Assembly: GCF_017873395.1 (NCBI RefSeq)
Contig: NZ_JAGGKC010000035.1
Span: 1 to 32,473 of the forward strand
Direction of reading: 5' to 3'
DNA length: 32,473 nt
Origin: Youngiibacter multivorans
GTDB lineage: Bacteria > Bacillota > Clostridia > Clostridiales > Clostridiaceae
The position numbers were made by a program, and so were the translations under genes. Positions 1 to 7,802 of this stretch are shown one piece after another (the stretch's first letter is position 1; each line of letters starts with the position of its first letter). The notes beneath the pieces were generated by a model that ran no database searches, was not told the origin of the DNA, and saw only the letters and a program-made list of their open reading frames with translations.

Positions 1-567
1 AGGGATGGTTATTTGTTCCAGGAGCACGGAAGCTTAGCTCCTATTGAAAAAGAGATTGAGATAACGCTTAAGGACATAGATCAGCTTAATGCTATCAAGA
101 TCTGGTTACGTGGAAATGGGGATTTGGTACTATCAAGTGAGCCAGATGTGTTCTATATAGCTAAAGTAAGTGGCGGTATAGACTATAAGCGATTACTTCA
201 CCTAAGAACAGCAAAGTTAAAGTTCGTGTGCCAACCTTATGGCTATCTGGAGAGCGGATTGACGCTTCAAACCATAACTGTACCAGGAAGTCTTGTGAAT
301 CCGGGCACAGCATCTTCAAGACCAATAATCACAGTGTTTGGTACTGGTAGCATTACTCTGACAGTGAATTCAGCTAATGTGATTCTGAGTAATGTTATTG
401 ACTATGTGACCTTGAACAGCGAAATCGAGGAAGCATACAAGGATCTCCTTGGAAAGAATAACGATATGCAGGGCGAATTCTCAATACTTAATCCTGGCAC
501 AAACTTAATCTCTTGGACCGGAACAGTAACAAAGCTTGAGATAGTGCCCAATTGGAGAAATCTGTAG
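1..567 (+). CDS. Phage distal tail protein (Dit-like), 5' end cut by window
   Basis: The frame is open from the first base (R-D-G-Y before the first possible TTG at 13), so this is the C-terminal part of a longer gene and not a gene starting at 13. The RDGYLFQ stretch, followed by strands and a late beta-rich domain, fits the distal tail (Dit, SPP1 gp19.1-like) family of siphoviruses, which forms the hub joining the tail tube to the host-adhesion device. Position also fits: it is followed at once by a tail-associated protein, the usual Dit-Tal order. The family call rests on remembered family features and gene order; I see no catalytic motif. The stop at 565-567 overlaps the ribosome site of the next gene, so the two are translationally close. 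Confidence 0.7.
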   Translation, partial: RDGYLFQEHGSLAPIEKEIEITLKDIDQLNAIKIWLRGNGDLVLSSEPDVFYIAKVSGGIDYKRLLHLRTAKLKFVCQPYGYLESGLTLQTITVPGSLVNPGTASSRPIITVFGTGSITLTVNSANVILSNVIDYVTLNSEIEEAYKDLLGKNNDMQGEFSILNPGTNLISWTGTVTKLEIVPNWRNL

Positions 568-578
568 GAGGTGGAGGT

Positions 579-2327
579 TTGATTAGGTTATTTGAAAAAG
601 ATGCAACAACCTTCACATCCAATGGAATAAATGTTCTTAATAACCTTATAAAGGCTACCTCCAAAGAAGTCCTAAACGGTCTTTATAGTGCAGAATTTGA
701 AGCAATTTTCGATACTACTGGGAAATGGAAAGAGATCATAGAAGGAAGGATTATTCACGCTGATGGCCAACCTTTCAGGATATATAAGACCCGTAAAGGC
801 ATGACAAGCCTTTATGTATATGCGCGTCATGTATTCTGGGACTTGGTCTACAACGAGGTCAGGGATATCAGACCTACAAATAAAGGAGCTCAAGCTGCCC
901 TGGAAGATGTTCTTGGGGCAGCTAATTATTTGCACCCATTTACAGCTTTCTCAGATATTTCAACGCCAGCTACTCAGTACTTTATAAATAGGAACATTGT
1001 TGACTGCATCATGGGGAGCGACAGCATTATCTCCAAATGGAATGGAGAACTGAAACTAGACGGCTGGCTCATCTCGATTCTAAGTCAAAGAGGCCTGGAC
1101 AATGGAGTAACCATCTCATACAGGAAAAATATTCTGAATGTGGAAGTAACAGAAGATTACGATGCACTAATAACCAGGATTAGGCCTAAAGGCAAAGACG
1201 GATTGGAGCTCCCCGAAGTTTATGTTGATAGTCCATATGTTAGTTCCTACGTATTTCCAAGGATTAAGGAAGTGGAGTTCGATATAGGCATCGACGAGGA
1301 AACATCTGAAGAAGAGGCTATAACACAGCTTAGAGAGGCTGCTACTTCCTACTTCATTGATTCTAAGTGCGACCTTCCAGTCACTAATATCAAAGTTGAT
1401 ATGTTAAACCTGGAGAATACTGAAGAATACAGGAATTTCAAGAACTTGGTTAAGGTGGAGCTTGGGGATACAGTAACCTGCAGGCATCTCGACTTAGGTA
1501 TTGACCACAAATCAAGAATTATAAGCATTGAGAAGGATCTGCTTCTTGGCAGAACTTCAAAGGTTGAGATTGGTGACTTCAAGGAAAGGATGTCAGGGAG
1601 CATTACAAAGATTTCTGACACACAAAAAGTGTTAGCCCAGACTGTGGAGAGGAATAATTCGGACTTAAATGCAGCAATCCTAAATGCGACCACACTTCTT
1701 ACGACTGCCCTTGGGGGTTACGTGCTAAAGCGAAATGGCGAGATCCTTATCATGGATACGGATGATCCAGCAACAGCTCAGAAGATATGGCGATGGAACA
1801 TCAATGGCTTAGGTTACAGTTCATCAGGAATCAATGGTAACTTTCCGATTGCAATAACCAATGATGGAAGGATAAGCGCATCTTTCATTACAACAGGTGA
1901 GCTTAGTGCAAATATTGTTAAGACCGGAATCCTTCAGTCAGCTAATGGGTCCAGCTGGATTAACCTTGCTGATGGTACTTTTAGCCTAGGAGCTGGAAGG
2001 ATTACAAACAATGACATAAGCTATGCTGGAACATCAATAGAGCAGGCGCTTAATGGGAAGGCTGATATGAGCACAGTTGAAGACATCAATCAGTACTTCA
2101 AGTTTGATGACGTAACAGGTCTAACCATAGGGGACAATAACAGCAACCTTAAGATAAACATCACCAATCAGCAGATGAACTTCAAGGACGGAGAAGCTAC
2201 AGTTGCTTACATCAATGGTCAGATAATGTATATCAAATCAGTGCAGGTGCTGGATTCAATGGTTGTTGGAAACCATAAGGTAGAAAAATATGATGCAAAT
2301 ATTACTCTGGTTAGGTGGATTGGATAG
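579..2327 (+). CDS. Phage tail-associated (Tal / tail endopeptidase-like) structural protein
   Basis: About 582 residues. A TTG at 579 is chosen because TAGGAGG (564-570) sits about 8 bases upstream; the frame stays open back to 552 but has no better site. The N-terminal ~350 residues match the N-terminal region of phage minor structural proteins (Tal/gp37 type), including the 'hGQPFRIYKT...YVYARHVFWDL' kind of stretch. The C-terminal part is repetitive and beta-rich (GEILIMDTDDP, ISASFITTGELSANIVKTGIL), as in tail-tip proteins that end in fibre-like segments. The likely role is the tail tip or baseplate hub. I do not see a clear lytic motif, so peptidase activity is not claimed. It lies between Dit and the fibre genes and is part of the late tail operon. 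Confidence 0.75.
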   Translation: MIRLFEKDATTFTSNGINVLNNLIKATSKEVLNGLYSAEFEAIFDTTGKWKEIIEGRIIHADGQPFRIYKTRKGMTSLYVYARHVFWDLVYNEVRDIRPTNKGAQAALEDVLGAANYLHPFTAFSDISTPATQYFINRNIVDCIMGSDSIISKWNGELKLDGWLISILSQRGLDNGVTISYRKNILNVEVTEDYDALITRIRPKGKDGLELPEVYVDSPYVSSYVFPRIKEVEFDIGIDEETSEEEAITQLREAATSYFIDSKCDLPVTNIKVDMLNLENTEEYRNFKNLVKVELGDTVTCRHLDLGIDHKSRIISIEKDLLLGRTSKVEIGDFKERMSGSITKISDTQKVLAQTVERNNSDLNAAILNATTLLTTALGGYVLKRNGEILIMDTDDPATAQKIWRWNINGLGYSSSGINGNFPIAITNDGRISASFITTGELSANIVKTGILQSANGSSWINLADGTFSLGAGRITNNDISYAGTSIEQALNGKADMSTVEDINQYFKFDDVTGLTIGDNNSNLKINITNQQMNFKDGEATVAYINGQIMYIKSVQVLDSMVVGNHKVEKYDANITLVRWIG

Positions 2328-2340
2328 GAGGTGAGTGTGA

Positions 2341-4272
2341 TTGGCGTTATCAGGAAGTTATTCGTATGATTCATGGTACTGGTATAACGATGTTTTTTAT
2401 CTAGGTTGGGACTGGAGTGCTACCCAGGATATTAATGCTAATACGAGCACCATTAGCATAGCATTCAAACTTTGGCGAAATAACACTTCGGCTGATATCA
2501 ATTCAACTGCTGGAAAAACCGGAACCATTGCATGCAATGGAACAACCACAACCTTCAGTCCAAACTATGTTACCCTTTTAGATCCAACACTTGTAAGGAT
2601 ACTAGGAACTACGACAAGGGTAATAAATCACAACGCTGAAGGGCAGGCCTCATTCACAATTGGGGGAACACAACAGTTTAATGTTAACTTCGCAGCAGGT
2701 TACATTGGGACTGTGACTATACCTACACAGAGCTACACGCTGGATACAATTCCACGTGCTTCATTAATAACAAGCTTCCCTGACTTCACTATCGGATCCG
2801 GAGTGACAGTCACAGCTCCAAGGTATTCAACAAGTTTCACTAATACCTTCCAGATAAACATTGGTGGAACAGTAATTGAGACTACCGGTGACTTGGCTCA
2901 GGATAGTTACACTTTCTCTGCAGCACAGCTCGATGAGATTTATGCAACGATACCATCAGCAGTTTCCACTACGGCTACTGCTTATGTGACCACAAAGCTT
3001 AACGGATCTCAGATAGGAAGTACTCAGAGCGCTTCTGCTACTGCAAATGTGGGATCAGACATCATTCCAACCCTGTCGAGCGTAACAGCTGCTGAGACAG
3101 TAACTGCGGTTACCAATCTGGCACTTGGCACAAATAACTTTGCTCAAACTCTGAGTAGGATCCAATTTACGATCAATGGAGCTGCAGGGGTGAAGTCCAG
3201 CTCGGTCTCCTCTTACAAAGTGGTCTTCAATTCTGTTGCATACACCAATTCATCCAGCATAGTCGGCACCACAGGTGCAATAACCTCGACTGGAGCAATA
3301 GTTGCGACAGCAACGGTAACTGACAGCCGAGGGAGAACAAGCACTTCAAAGACTGTAACATGTACGTTATTAACGTACAATGCTCCTGAAATTACTGCTT
3401 TTTCTGCTTTCAGAAGTACAAGTGGTGGTGTTGCGTCACCACTTGGAACTTATGCTAAATACACTTCAGCTGCAACAATAAGCAGTCTAAACAGCAAGAA
3501 TCAGATAACATATTCAATAAAATCAAAACTAAGGACTAGCGGAACATGGACTACCACCCATGTCAGTACCAGCCTTGCTGTTGGAACTACTTCATTAAGT
3601 GTTACTCCGGTATATGGAACCTATACGGCGACCACCAGCTACGATCTACTGTTAACGGTAACTGATAAATTCAACTCAGTGACTGCAGGATATGTGCTCT
3701 CAAGTGGTGAAGTTGCAATGTCCTGGAGTAAGACTGGAATAGGAGTCGGAAAGGTCTGGGAGCAGGGTGCCTTGGATATAGGTGGGGATGCCTACTACAA
3801 AGGAACAATATTAGAGAGTATTTTTGTATCAGGAGCTGCGACACTTATCGGAAGGACCTTATCTCCTCTGGTAACTTTATCATCAGCATCAGCCTGGGGA
3901 GACCTTCCTAATGGGTATTGTGGATTCATTTCTCATTCATCCGTAGGAGCACCTCCAGTTTCAAACTATGGCTACTTCATCAAGATTGCCTCAAGAGACA
4001 TGTCTAGAGGTTGGGGAGGAATTTGGATAGACTATAGCGGCACAGGTAATGCATTCTTTGGTAGGACTACAGATGGAAATGTGGCTGCTTCATGGACTAG
4101 GATTTACACCTCTGATGCTGCAGTTTCACATGCTCACGATAATACTTCAATTTCCCTTTCTGACTATGTTAGTGGCACTACTCCAAAGGTTGCTGGCATC
4201 ATCTCAGGAACAGGAGCTCCTCCAACAGCAAGCACAGTGCCTACAGGAACTGTGTACCTGAAGTATGTGTAA
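2341..4272 (+). CDS. DUF859-type siphophage tail fibre / receptor-binding protein
   Basis: 643 residues from a TTG at 2341 with AGGAGGTG at 2326-2333. A nearby GTG at 2335 runs straight into TGA, so TTG is the only sensible start. The N-terminus (SGSYSYDSWYWYNDVFYLGW) and the Ser/Thr/Ala-rich, Ig-like repetitive middle fit the DUF859 family found in tail tips of Gram-positive siphophages. The C-terminal ~150 residues (GYCGFIS...GYFIKIASRDMSRGWGG, then a W-x-R-I-Y-T-S-D step) look like the phage fibre-tip module that follows a 'pyocin-knob'-like pattern. The likely function is host cell-surface binding. Composition (T, S, A, G very high; almost no Cys) agrees with an extended beta fibre. The exact receptor is unknown. 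Confidence 0.7.
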   Translation: MALSGSYSYDSWYWYNDVFYLGWDWSATQDINANTSTISIAFKLWRNNTSADINSTAGKTGTIACNGTTTTFSPNYVTLLDPTLVRILGTTTRVINHNAEGQASFTIGGTQQFNVNFAAGYIGTVTIPTQSYTLDTIPRASLITSFPDFTIGSGVTVTAPRYSTSFTNTFQINIGGTVIETTGDLAQDSYTFSAAQLDEIYATIPSAVSTTATAYVTTKLNGSQIGSTQSASATANVGSDIIPTLSSVTAAETVTAVTNLALGTNNFAQTLSRIQFTINGAAGVKSSSVSSYKVVFNSVAYTNSSSIVGTTGAITSTGAIVATATVTDSRGRTSTSKTVTCTLLTYNAPEITAFSAFRSTSGGVASPLGTYAKYTSAATISSLNSKNQITYSIKSKLRTSGTWTTTHVSTSLAVGTTSLSVTPVYGTYTATTSYDLLLTVTDKFNSVTAGYVLSSGEVAMSWSKTGIGVGKVWEQGALDIGGDAYYKGTILESIFVSGAATLIGRTLSPLVTLSSASAWGDLPNGYCGFISHSSVGAPPVSNYGYFIKIASRDMSRGWGGIWIDYSGTGNAFFGRTTDGNVAASWTRIYTSDAAVSHAHDNTSISLSDYVSGTTPKVAGIISGTGAPPTASTVPTGTVYLKYV

Positions 4273-4283
4273 GGAGAAGATTA

Positions 4284-4928
4284 ATGGGAACAGTAACAAT
4301 AAACGCAAATGTAGACAATAACTGCCTTCAGGATGGACCTAACAGCGTATATCGAACTGCAACAAGTAACACTTTAAGGCAGACAAGCACCACAGCTCGA
4401 ATAATGGCCCTTAACTGGGACCTAAGCTCTATCCCTGCAAACTGCAGGATAAACTCGGCTACTCTGTATCTCAGGCTTTATAGTCTTGAGTCTGGGGCAG
4501 CGACAATCTATGCGCAGAGATGGCTTGCAGCATGGGGCGCAACCACAATAACCTGGAACAACATGCCGTCAGCTGCAGGTGATGGGGACAACTCGGTGAG
4601 CACAGGAACCACTCTTAACGTTGATGTAGCAGTACCAGTAACAAATATCGTGAGAGCCTGGTATGAAGGTGGAGCAGGGAAGTATGGAATCAAGGTCCTA
4701 TCCAGCACCGCAACAATGGCATACTTCAGAACTCAGGAGAGTGCAGCGCCAAACAACGCATACAACCCAAGGCTCTATGTTGATTACAGTGAGGTCCCGG
4801 CTTTCCAGGTAAATGTAGGTGACGTTTGGAAGCAGCCTTCAGCCATGTATGTGAATATTAGCGATACCTGGCGTCAAGTGGTACAAGCCTATGTAAATGT
4901 GGGAGATGTATGGAGAGAGGTAAAGTAA
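4284..4928 (+). CDS. DNRLRE-domain phage fibre protein with three short C-terminal repeats
   Basis: 214 residues; AAGGAGA (4271-4277) precedes the ATG. Residues ~1-165 form a DNRLRE-type beta-sandwich, a carbohydrate-binding-like fold: an early LNWDLSSIP, then SATLYLRLYSL, then W-x-x-M-P and a late NPRLYVDY strand. At the C-terminus the motif V-N-[VI]-[GS]-D-[VT]-W-[KR] occurs three times with a period of 14 residues (starts at 176, 190 and 204). The repeat resembles short 'phage adhesin' repeats that display or multimerise. The gene sits between a tail fibre and a chitin-binding protein, so a role in binding cell-surface glycans is the simplest reading. The function is inferred; the repeat is seen directly. 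Confidence 0.65.
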   Translation: MGTVTINANVDNNCLQDGPNSVYRTATSNTLRQTSTTARIMALNWDLSSIPANCRINSATLYLRLYSLESGAATIYAQRWLAAWGATTITWNNMPSAAGDGDNSVSTGTTLNVDVAVPVTNIVRAWYEGGAGKYGIKVLSSTATMAYFRTQESAAPNNAYNPRLYVDYSEVPAFQVNVGDVWKQPSAMYVNISDTWRQVVQAYVNVGDVWREVK

Positions 4929-4938
4929 GGAGGAAGAA

Positions 4939-5550
4939 ATGATAAGCCACATAACAATATATAAGTATGACGACAGCTATCAGATCAGGTACTTCAAGGA
5001 TACAGTTTCCAATGAGATTGTGATTCAGAAAGCAACTGAGGAACTAAGAACGGTCATTGAGAGTCTGGTAGATCTGCTTGAAGAGGATCTACTTCCTGAA
5101 GAGAAGATAATAGAACTGACAGCTGAGGTTTTACGAGTCAACATTCAAAAGGAAGAAGTGGTGAATCTAAATATTAAGTACAAGGAAACGCTCCTGGAGA
5201 CTGAGTTAACAGCTGAACAGATGCTTGAACTCATGGAAATCTATCCTGAATGGGAACCAGTGCGTGACTACTCTGCTGGCAACATTTTGAGGTATGAGAG
5301 TAAGCTTTATGAAGTCCTTGCACCCGGTCACATATCACAGGTAGATTGGACTCCGGATGCCACTCCAGCTCTATTTAAGAAGATTGTGCCTGAAGGTGTG
5401 ATCCCTGAATGGATCCAACCAACAGGTAGTCATGATGCCTATAACATAGGAAACAGAGTAACATTCAATGATTTAGTATATGAGTCCATCATCGATAGTA
5501 ATGTTTGGAGTCCGGAAGCATATCCAGCAGGATGGCAACAGGTTAATTAG
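4939..5550 (+). CDS. Phage protein with two chitin-binding (CBM5/12-like) domains
   Basis: 203 residues; AAGGAGGAAG lies just before the ATG. Residues 1-100 are acidic and probably helical (many E, L and I). Two C-terminal modules follow at about 104-149 and 157-202. Each has the CBM5/12 layout: an entry Trp, 'Y-x-x-G-(N)-x-[IV]-x-[YF]-x-x-x-[LV]-Y-E', then a W-x-P-D/E turn and a closing strand. Such domains bind chitin-like or other GlcNAc polymers, which suggests attachment to peptidoglycan or wall glycans. It is the last gene of the tail-fibre group; a promoter region follows. Trp103/105 and Trp137 in module 1, and Trp158 and Trp190 in module 2, are the likely aromatic binding residues. 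Confidence 0.75.
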   Translation: MISHITIYKYDDSYQIRYFKDTVSNEIVIQKATEELRTVIESLVDLLEEDLLPEEKIIELTAEVLRVNIQKEEVVNLNIKYKETLLETELTAEQMLELMEIYPEWEPVRDYSAGNILRYESKLYEVLAPGHISQVDWTPDATPALFKKIVPEGVIPEWIQPTGSHDAYNIGNRVTFNDLVYESIIDSNVWSPEAYPAGWQQVN

Positions 5551-5578
5551 TTTAGACCAAATTCCCTCTTTATTTAAA

Positions 5579-5597
5579 AGAACATATGTTCTATAAT
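5579..5597 (+). promoter_or_regulatory. LexA (SOS) box overlapping a -10 element
   Basis: AGAACATATGTTCT (5579-5592) is a perfect 14-base palindrome and fits the Gram-positive LexA/DinR consensus GAAC-N4-GTTC exactly. It directly abuts a perfect TATAAT (5592-5597). Seventeen bases upstream of the -10 is only a weak -35 (TTTATT, 5569-5574). LexA bound here would cover the promoter. The start codon served is probably 5628. Confidence 0.75.
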
Positions 5598-5627
5598 GAT
5601 TACACAAGGAAAGAGGGAGTGATAAGA

Positions 5628-5888
5628 ATGCAGACCAATCTCTTAGAAGTTGAGACACTAGCATACAGCAAACCAGGAGAACCACCGAGGCCTGTGACAT
5701 TCAGGTTCATGATAAATGACGAGTACATGAAAGGCTCCATCAAGAAGATCAGAGACAAAAAGACTGAGAAGTTAGCAGGGAACATCATGTACACGTATCT
5801 ATGTGACGCGGTGGTGGAGGATAGACCAACGACTGTAAAAATGAAGTATGAGCGGGACACCATGAAGTGGTACCTGTACAACCTATAA
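5628..5888 (+). CDS. Small prophage protein of unknown function, first gene after the LexA box
   Basis: 86 residues from ATG 5628 with GAGGGAG at about 5613-5619. The frame is open back to 5586, but an ATG there would overlap the promoter's -10 region. I do not recognise the family. The protein is basic to neutral, with no Cys and no membrane segment; it has a run of alternating strands (PVTFRFMIND, TVKMKYERDTMKWYLYNL) that suggests a small beta fold. It is separated from the next gene by only 24 bases, so the two are probably co-transcribed from the SOS-type promoter. No function is claimed beyond likely SOS-linked expression. Confidence 0.6.
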   Translation: MQTNLLEVETLAYSKPGEPPRPVTFRFMINDEYMKGSIKKIRDKKTEKLAGNIMYTYLCDAVVEDRPTTVKMKYERDTMKWYLYNL

Positions 5889-5912
5889 ATAAAAAAGTGA
5901 AGGAGACCTAAT

Positions 5913-6134
5913 ATGGCTGAAATTAAATATGAGGTAACTGCAAAATACGGAGTGCTTTCCACAAACAAATCTGGCTGGACCAAGGAAGTAAGAAGCATAT
6001 CCTGGAATGATAAGGAAGCGAAGTTTGATATTCGCGAGTGGGCACCAGGGGATGAAAAGATGGGAAAGGGCATAACGCTGTCAACCGAAGAAATGCGTGA
6101 GCTCAAGAAAATACTAAATGGACTCGATTTGTAG
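5913..6134 (+). CDS. YdbC/PC4-like single-strand DNA-binding protein
   Basis: 73 residues; AGGAG at 5901-5905. The pattern I-K-Y-E-V...G-V-L-S-x-x-x-x-G-W-T-K-E-[VL]-x-x-[IV]-S-W-N, then FDIREWAPGDEKMGKGITL and a final helix (STEEMRELKKIL), matches the YdbC family, which has the PC4/p15 fold. Known members bind single-stranded DNA as dimers through the curved sheet. Length is typical. It follows the LexA-box promoter and the unknown 86-residue protein. A role at exposed single strands during prophage induction or phage replication is plausible but inferred. Confidence 0.8.
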   Translation: MAEIKYEVTAKYGVLSTNKSGWTKEVRSISWNDKEAKFDIREWAPGDEKMGKGITLSTEEMRELKKILNGLDL

Positions 6135-6152
6135 TCTGAAACTGTGCCATTT

Positions 6153-6188
6153 AAGCACCTCCAGCATATATAGATTCTGGAGGTGTTT
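6153..6188 (+). promoter_or_regulatory. Hairpin that buries the ribosome site of the next gene
   Basis: CACCTCCAG (6156-6164) pairs perfectly with CTGGAGGTG (6177-6185) across a 12-base loop; with a G-U and two A-U pairs the stem can reach 12 pairs. The descending arm contains GGAGGTG, the ribosome site for the TTG at 6192. It could also serve as a terminator for the YdbC-like gene, because TTTGCTTTG follows, but that T run is interrupted. Confidence 0.6.
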
Positions 6189-6191
6189 GCT

Positions 6192-6398
6192 TTGTATGAA
6201 TGTTTGATTTGTGGTGGAGAACTAATAGCCATAGATTATGATCTGGTCTGTGAAAAGAAAAAGCTAATGAGAAAGTACCACATGTTCTGTTTTAACTGTG
6301 GCGATGAATCCATTATGGATGTCCCAGATACGCGTGACAGTAAGCTTCAGAAAGGAATTCTTGCGGAAATGAGAAAAGAACCAGATATTTATGTTTAA
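6192..6398 (+). CDS. Small CxxC...CxxC zinc-ribbon-like phage protein
   Basis: 68 residues from TTG 6192, 7 bases after GGAGGTG. A GTG at 6183 lies inside the ribosome site and is rejected. Cys4 and Cys7 (CLIC) and Cys33 and Cys36 (CFNC) form two CxxC knuckles about 26 residues apart, the spacing of a small zinc ribbon; Cys20 is extra. A charged helical tail follows. I do not recognise the family; nucleic-acid or protein binding is possible. The ribosome site is inside a strong hairpin, so translation may be conditional. Confidence 0.6.
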   Translation: MYECLICGGELIAIDYDLVCEKKKLMRKYHMFCFNCGDESIMDVPDTRDSKLQKGILAEMRKEPDIYV

Positions 6399-6405
6399 AA
6401 ACTAA

Positions 6406-6434
6406 TCTCCTCAGCATAATAAGCTTGGGAGGGG
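6406..6434 (+). promoter_or_regulatory. Second hairpin that buries a ribosome site
   Basis: 6406-6415 can pair with 6423-6432 around a 7-base loop: three pairs, one C/U mismatch, then six pairs including two G-U. The descending arm carries GGGAGGGG (6427-6434), the ribosome site of the GTG at 6440. Weaker than the hairpin at 6153-6188, but the same arrangement. Confidence 0.4.
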
Positions 6435-6439
6435 ATAGT

Positions 6440-6613
6440 GTGGTAGTTGTAGAATGCGGTTGTGGTAAGAAACAGGTCCTGCACGATTATCGGATTACAA
6501 TGGATGATTGTGTAACGTTCAGGGAGTACTCTGGCAAATGTAAATGCGGTGAAAAGCTAAGTATGACGGATGTTAATCTTAAGGATCTTGAAAAAAGCAG
6601 ATACTTGAACTAA
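6440..6613 (+). CDS. Tiny Cys-rich phage protein (CxC...C...CxC)
   Basis: 57 residues from GTG 6440, placed 6 bases after GGGAGGGG. A TTG at 6425 would put the start before the ribosome site and is rejected. Cys6 and Cys8 (CGC), Cys24, Cys34 and Cys36 (CKC) could bind a metal ion, with two CxC pairs about 26 residues apart, the same spacing as the CxxC pairs in the gene before it. The family is not recognised. A terminator-like hairpin follows and separates it from the holin. Confidence 0.5.
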   Translation: MVVVECGCGKKQVLHDYRITMDDCVTFREYSGKCKCGEKLSMTDVNLKDLEKSRYLN

Positions 6614-6620
6614 ACGATGA

Positions 6621-6650
6621 AAGCGTCTTGGAAAGCCAAGGCGTTTTATT
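6621..6650 (+). terminator. Rho-independent terminator before the holin
   Basis: AGCGTCTTGG (6622-6631), a 4-base loop, then CCAAGGCGTT (6636-6645): ten pairs with two G-U, followed by TTTATT. It closes the small-gene cassette and lies 28 bases before the holin start. Confidence 0.65.
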
Positions 6651-6677
6651 ATGCGCAAAAATAAGGAGGAACAACGA

Positions 6678-7091
6678 ATGAAAGAAGTGTGGAATAGCAT
6701 ACAATATGCCTTTGCGGCAATAGGAGGGTGGTTGGGATGGTTTATGGGAGGATTTGATGGATTTCTATATGCCTTGGTAGTTGTCGTAACAATTGACTAC
6801 ATTACTGGTGTAATGTGCGCAATCCTTGACCGTAAGATCTCCAGTGATATTGGGGGAAAGGGAATATTCAGAAAGGTAGTCATTTTTTCACTTGTGGCAC
6901 TTGGAAACATCATAGATATCAATATTCTGGGTAAGGTTGGAGTAATACGGACTGCGGTGATTTTCTTCTATATATCTAATGAGGGAATAAGCATCTTGGA
7001 GAACGCTACAAGATTAGGTCTGCCTATTCCTGAGAAACTAAGAGATGTTCTGCAGCAGCTAAACGAAGGGGGAGACAAAGATGGGAACTAA
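6678..7091 (+). CDS. Phage holin (holin_4_1 / toxin-secretion holin family)
   Basis: 137 residues from ATG 6678, with AAGGAGGAA 8-9 bases upstream; the frame extends to 6651 but no better start exists. There are three to four hydrophobic segments: about 9-32 (IQYAFAAIGGWLGWFMGG), 33-55 (FLYALVVVVTIDYITGVM), 71-85 and 92-110. The middle DYITGV and a late 'SNEGISILENA' stretch are typical of the holin_4_1 family. Holins open the cell membrane so that the endolysin reaches the wall. The last 11 bases overlap the start of the amidase gene, the usual tight lysis-cassette coupling. Confidence 0.9.
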   Translation: MKEVWNSIQYAFAAIGGWLGWFMGGFDGFLYALVVVVTIDYITGVMCAILDRKISSDIGGKGIFRKVVIFSLVALGNIIDINILGKVGVIRTAVIFFYISNEGISILENATRLGLPIPEKLRDVLQQLNEGGDKDGN

Positions 7092-7782
7092 GAAAATATA
7101 CCTGTCACCGAGCAATCAGCCGGACAATAAATATGTTGTGGGCAATACAAATGAGAAATTTGAGATGGAGGCAGTAGCAGTTAAAATCAAGCAAATCCTG
7201 GATGCAGAATATGAATGCGAGACTGTAGTAGCTACTACAAATCTAACCATTAACGCTTCAGGAAGGCCAAAGGAAGCCAAGGATAAGGGCTGCGATGTCT
7301 ATTTGGCCATTCACTCGAATGCAGGTGGAAAGGGAAAAGCCAGCGGTGCTGTGGCCTTCTATCATCCTAACAGTGATGGAAGCAAGGAACTGTCTAGAAA
7401 CATTGTCAGAGAGCTTAATGCAATCTGCCCGATACGGTCAAACAGAGACACTGCTGTGAAAAATGGTATGGAGCTCTATGCTGGATATGGCCTTGCTGAG
7501 GTAAGGAATCCAAACAAGATAGGGATAACAGCAGTACTCGCAGAGACTGACTTCCACGATAACCCGGCCACAGCAAAATGGATCATAGACAACAAGGATA
7601 AGATAGCGAGGGCTTATGTTGAGGCTCTTGTAAAAACTTTTGGAATTACGAAGAAGGTGCAGACAACTGAAGGCAAACTTTATCGGGTCCAGGCTGGTGC
7701 GTTCAAAGAAAAGGAGAATGCAGAGGCGCTTGTGACTAAGCTTAAGGCTGCAGGATTTGAGAGCTTCATAAAATATGACTAA
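7081..7782 (+). CDS. Endolysin: N-acetylmuramoyl-L-alanine amidase (Amidase_3) with short SPOR-like tail
   Basis: 233 residues. Residues ~4-190 are an Amidase_3 domain that cuts the lactoyl-alanine bond of peptidoglycan: a first strand KIYLSPSNQ, a Glu in NTNEKFEM, AIHSNAGG with a likely zinc His, and AVLAETDFHDN with the catalytic-type Glu. The classic first-strand His (GHGG) is absent and replaced by SPSNQ, a variant I associate with a phage subgroup; another residue may supply that ligand. Residues ~199-233 (LYRVQAGAFKEKENAEALV) are one SPOR-like half-repeat, which can bind denuded glycan. No signal peptide is seen, as expected for a holin-dependent endolysin. The ATG overlaps the end of the holin. 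Confidence 0.9.
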   Translation: MGTKKIYLSPSNQPDNKYVVGNTNEKFEMEAVAVKIKQILDAEYECETVVATTNLTINASGRPKEAKDKGCDVYLAIHSNAGGKGKASGAVAFYHPNSDGSKELSRNIVRELNAICPIRSNRDTAVKNGMELYAGYGLAEVRNPNKIGITAVLAETDFHDNPATAKWIIDNKDKIARAYVEALVKTFGITKKVQTTEGKLYRVQAGAFKEKENAEALVTKLKAAGFESFIKYD

Positions 7783-7802
7783 TGGGTAACGAGGAGACAC
7801 AT

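Noticed and set aside
5600..6232. Long minus-strand frame of about 210 codons across the small SOS cassette
   Set aside because: It is antisense to two genes with good ribosome sites and one recognised family (YdbC). Its composition (Ser/Phe/Leu-rich) is that of a shadow frame.
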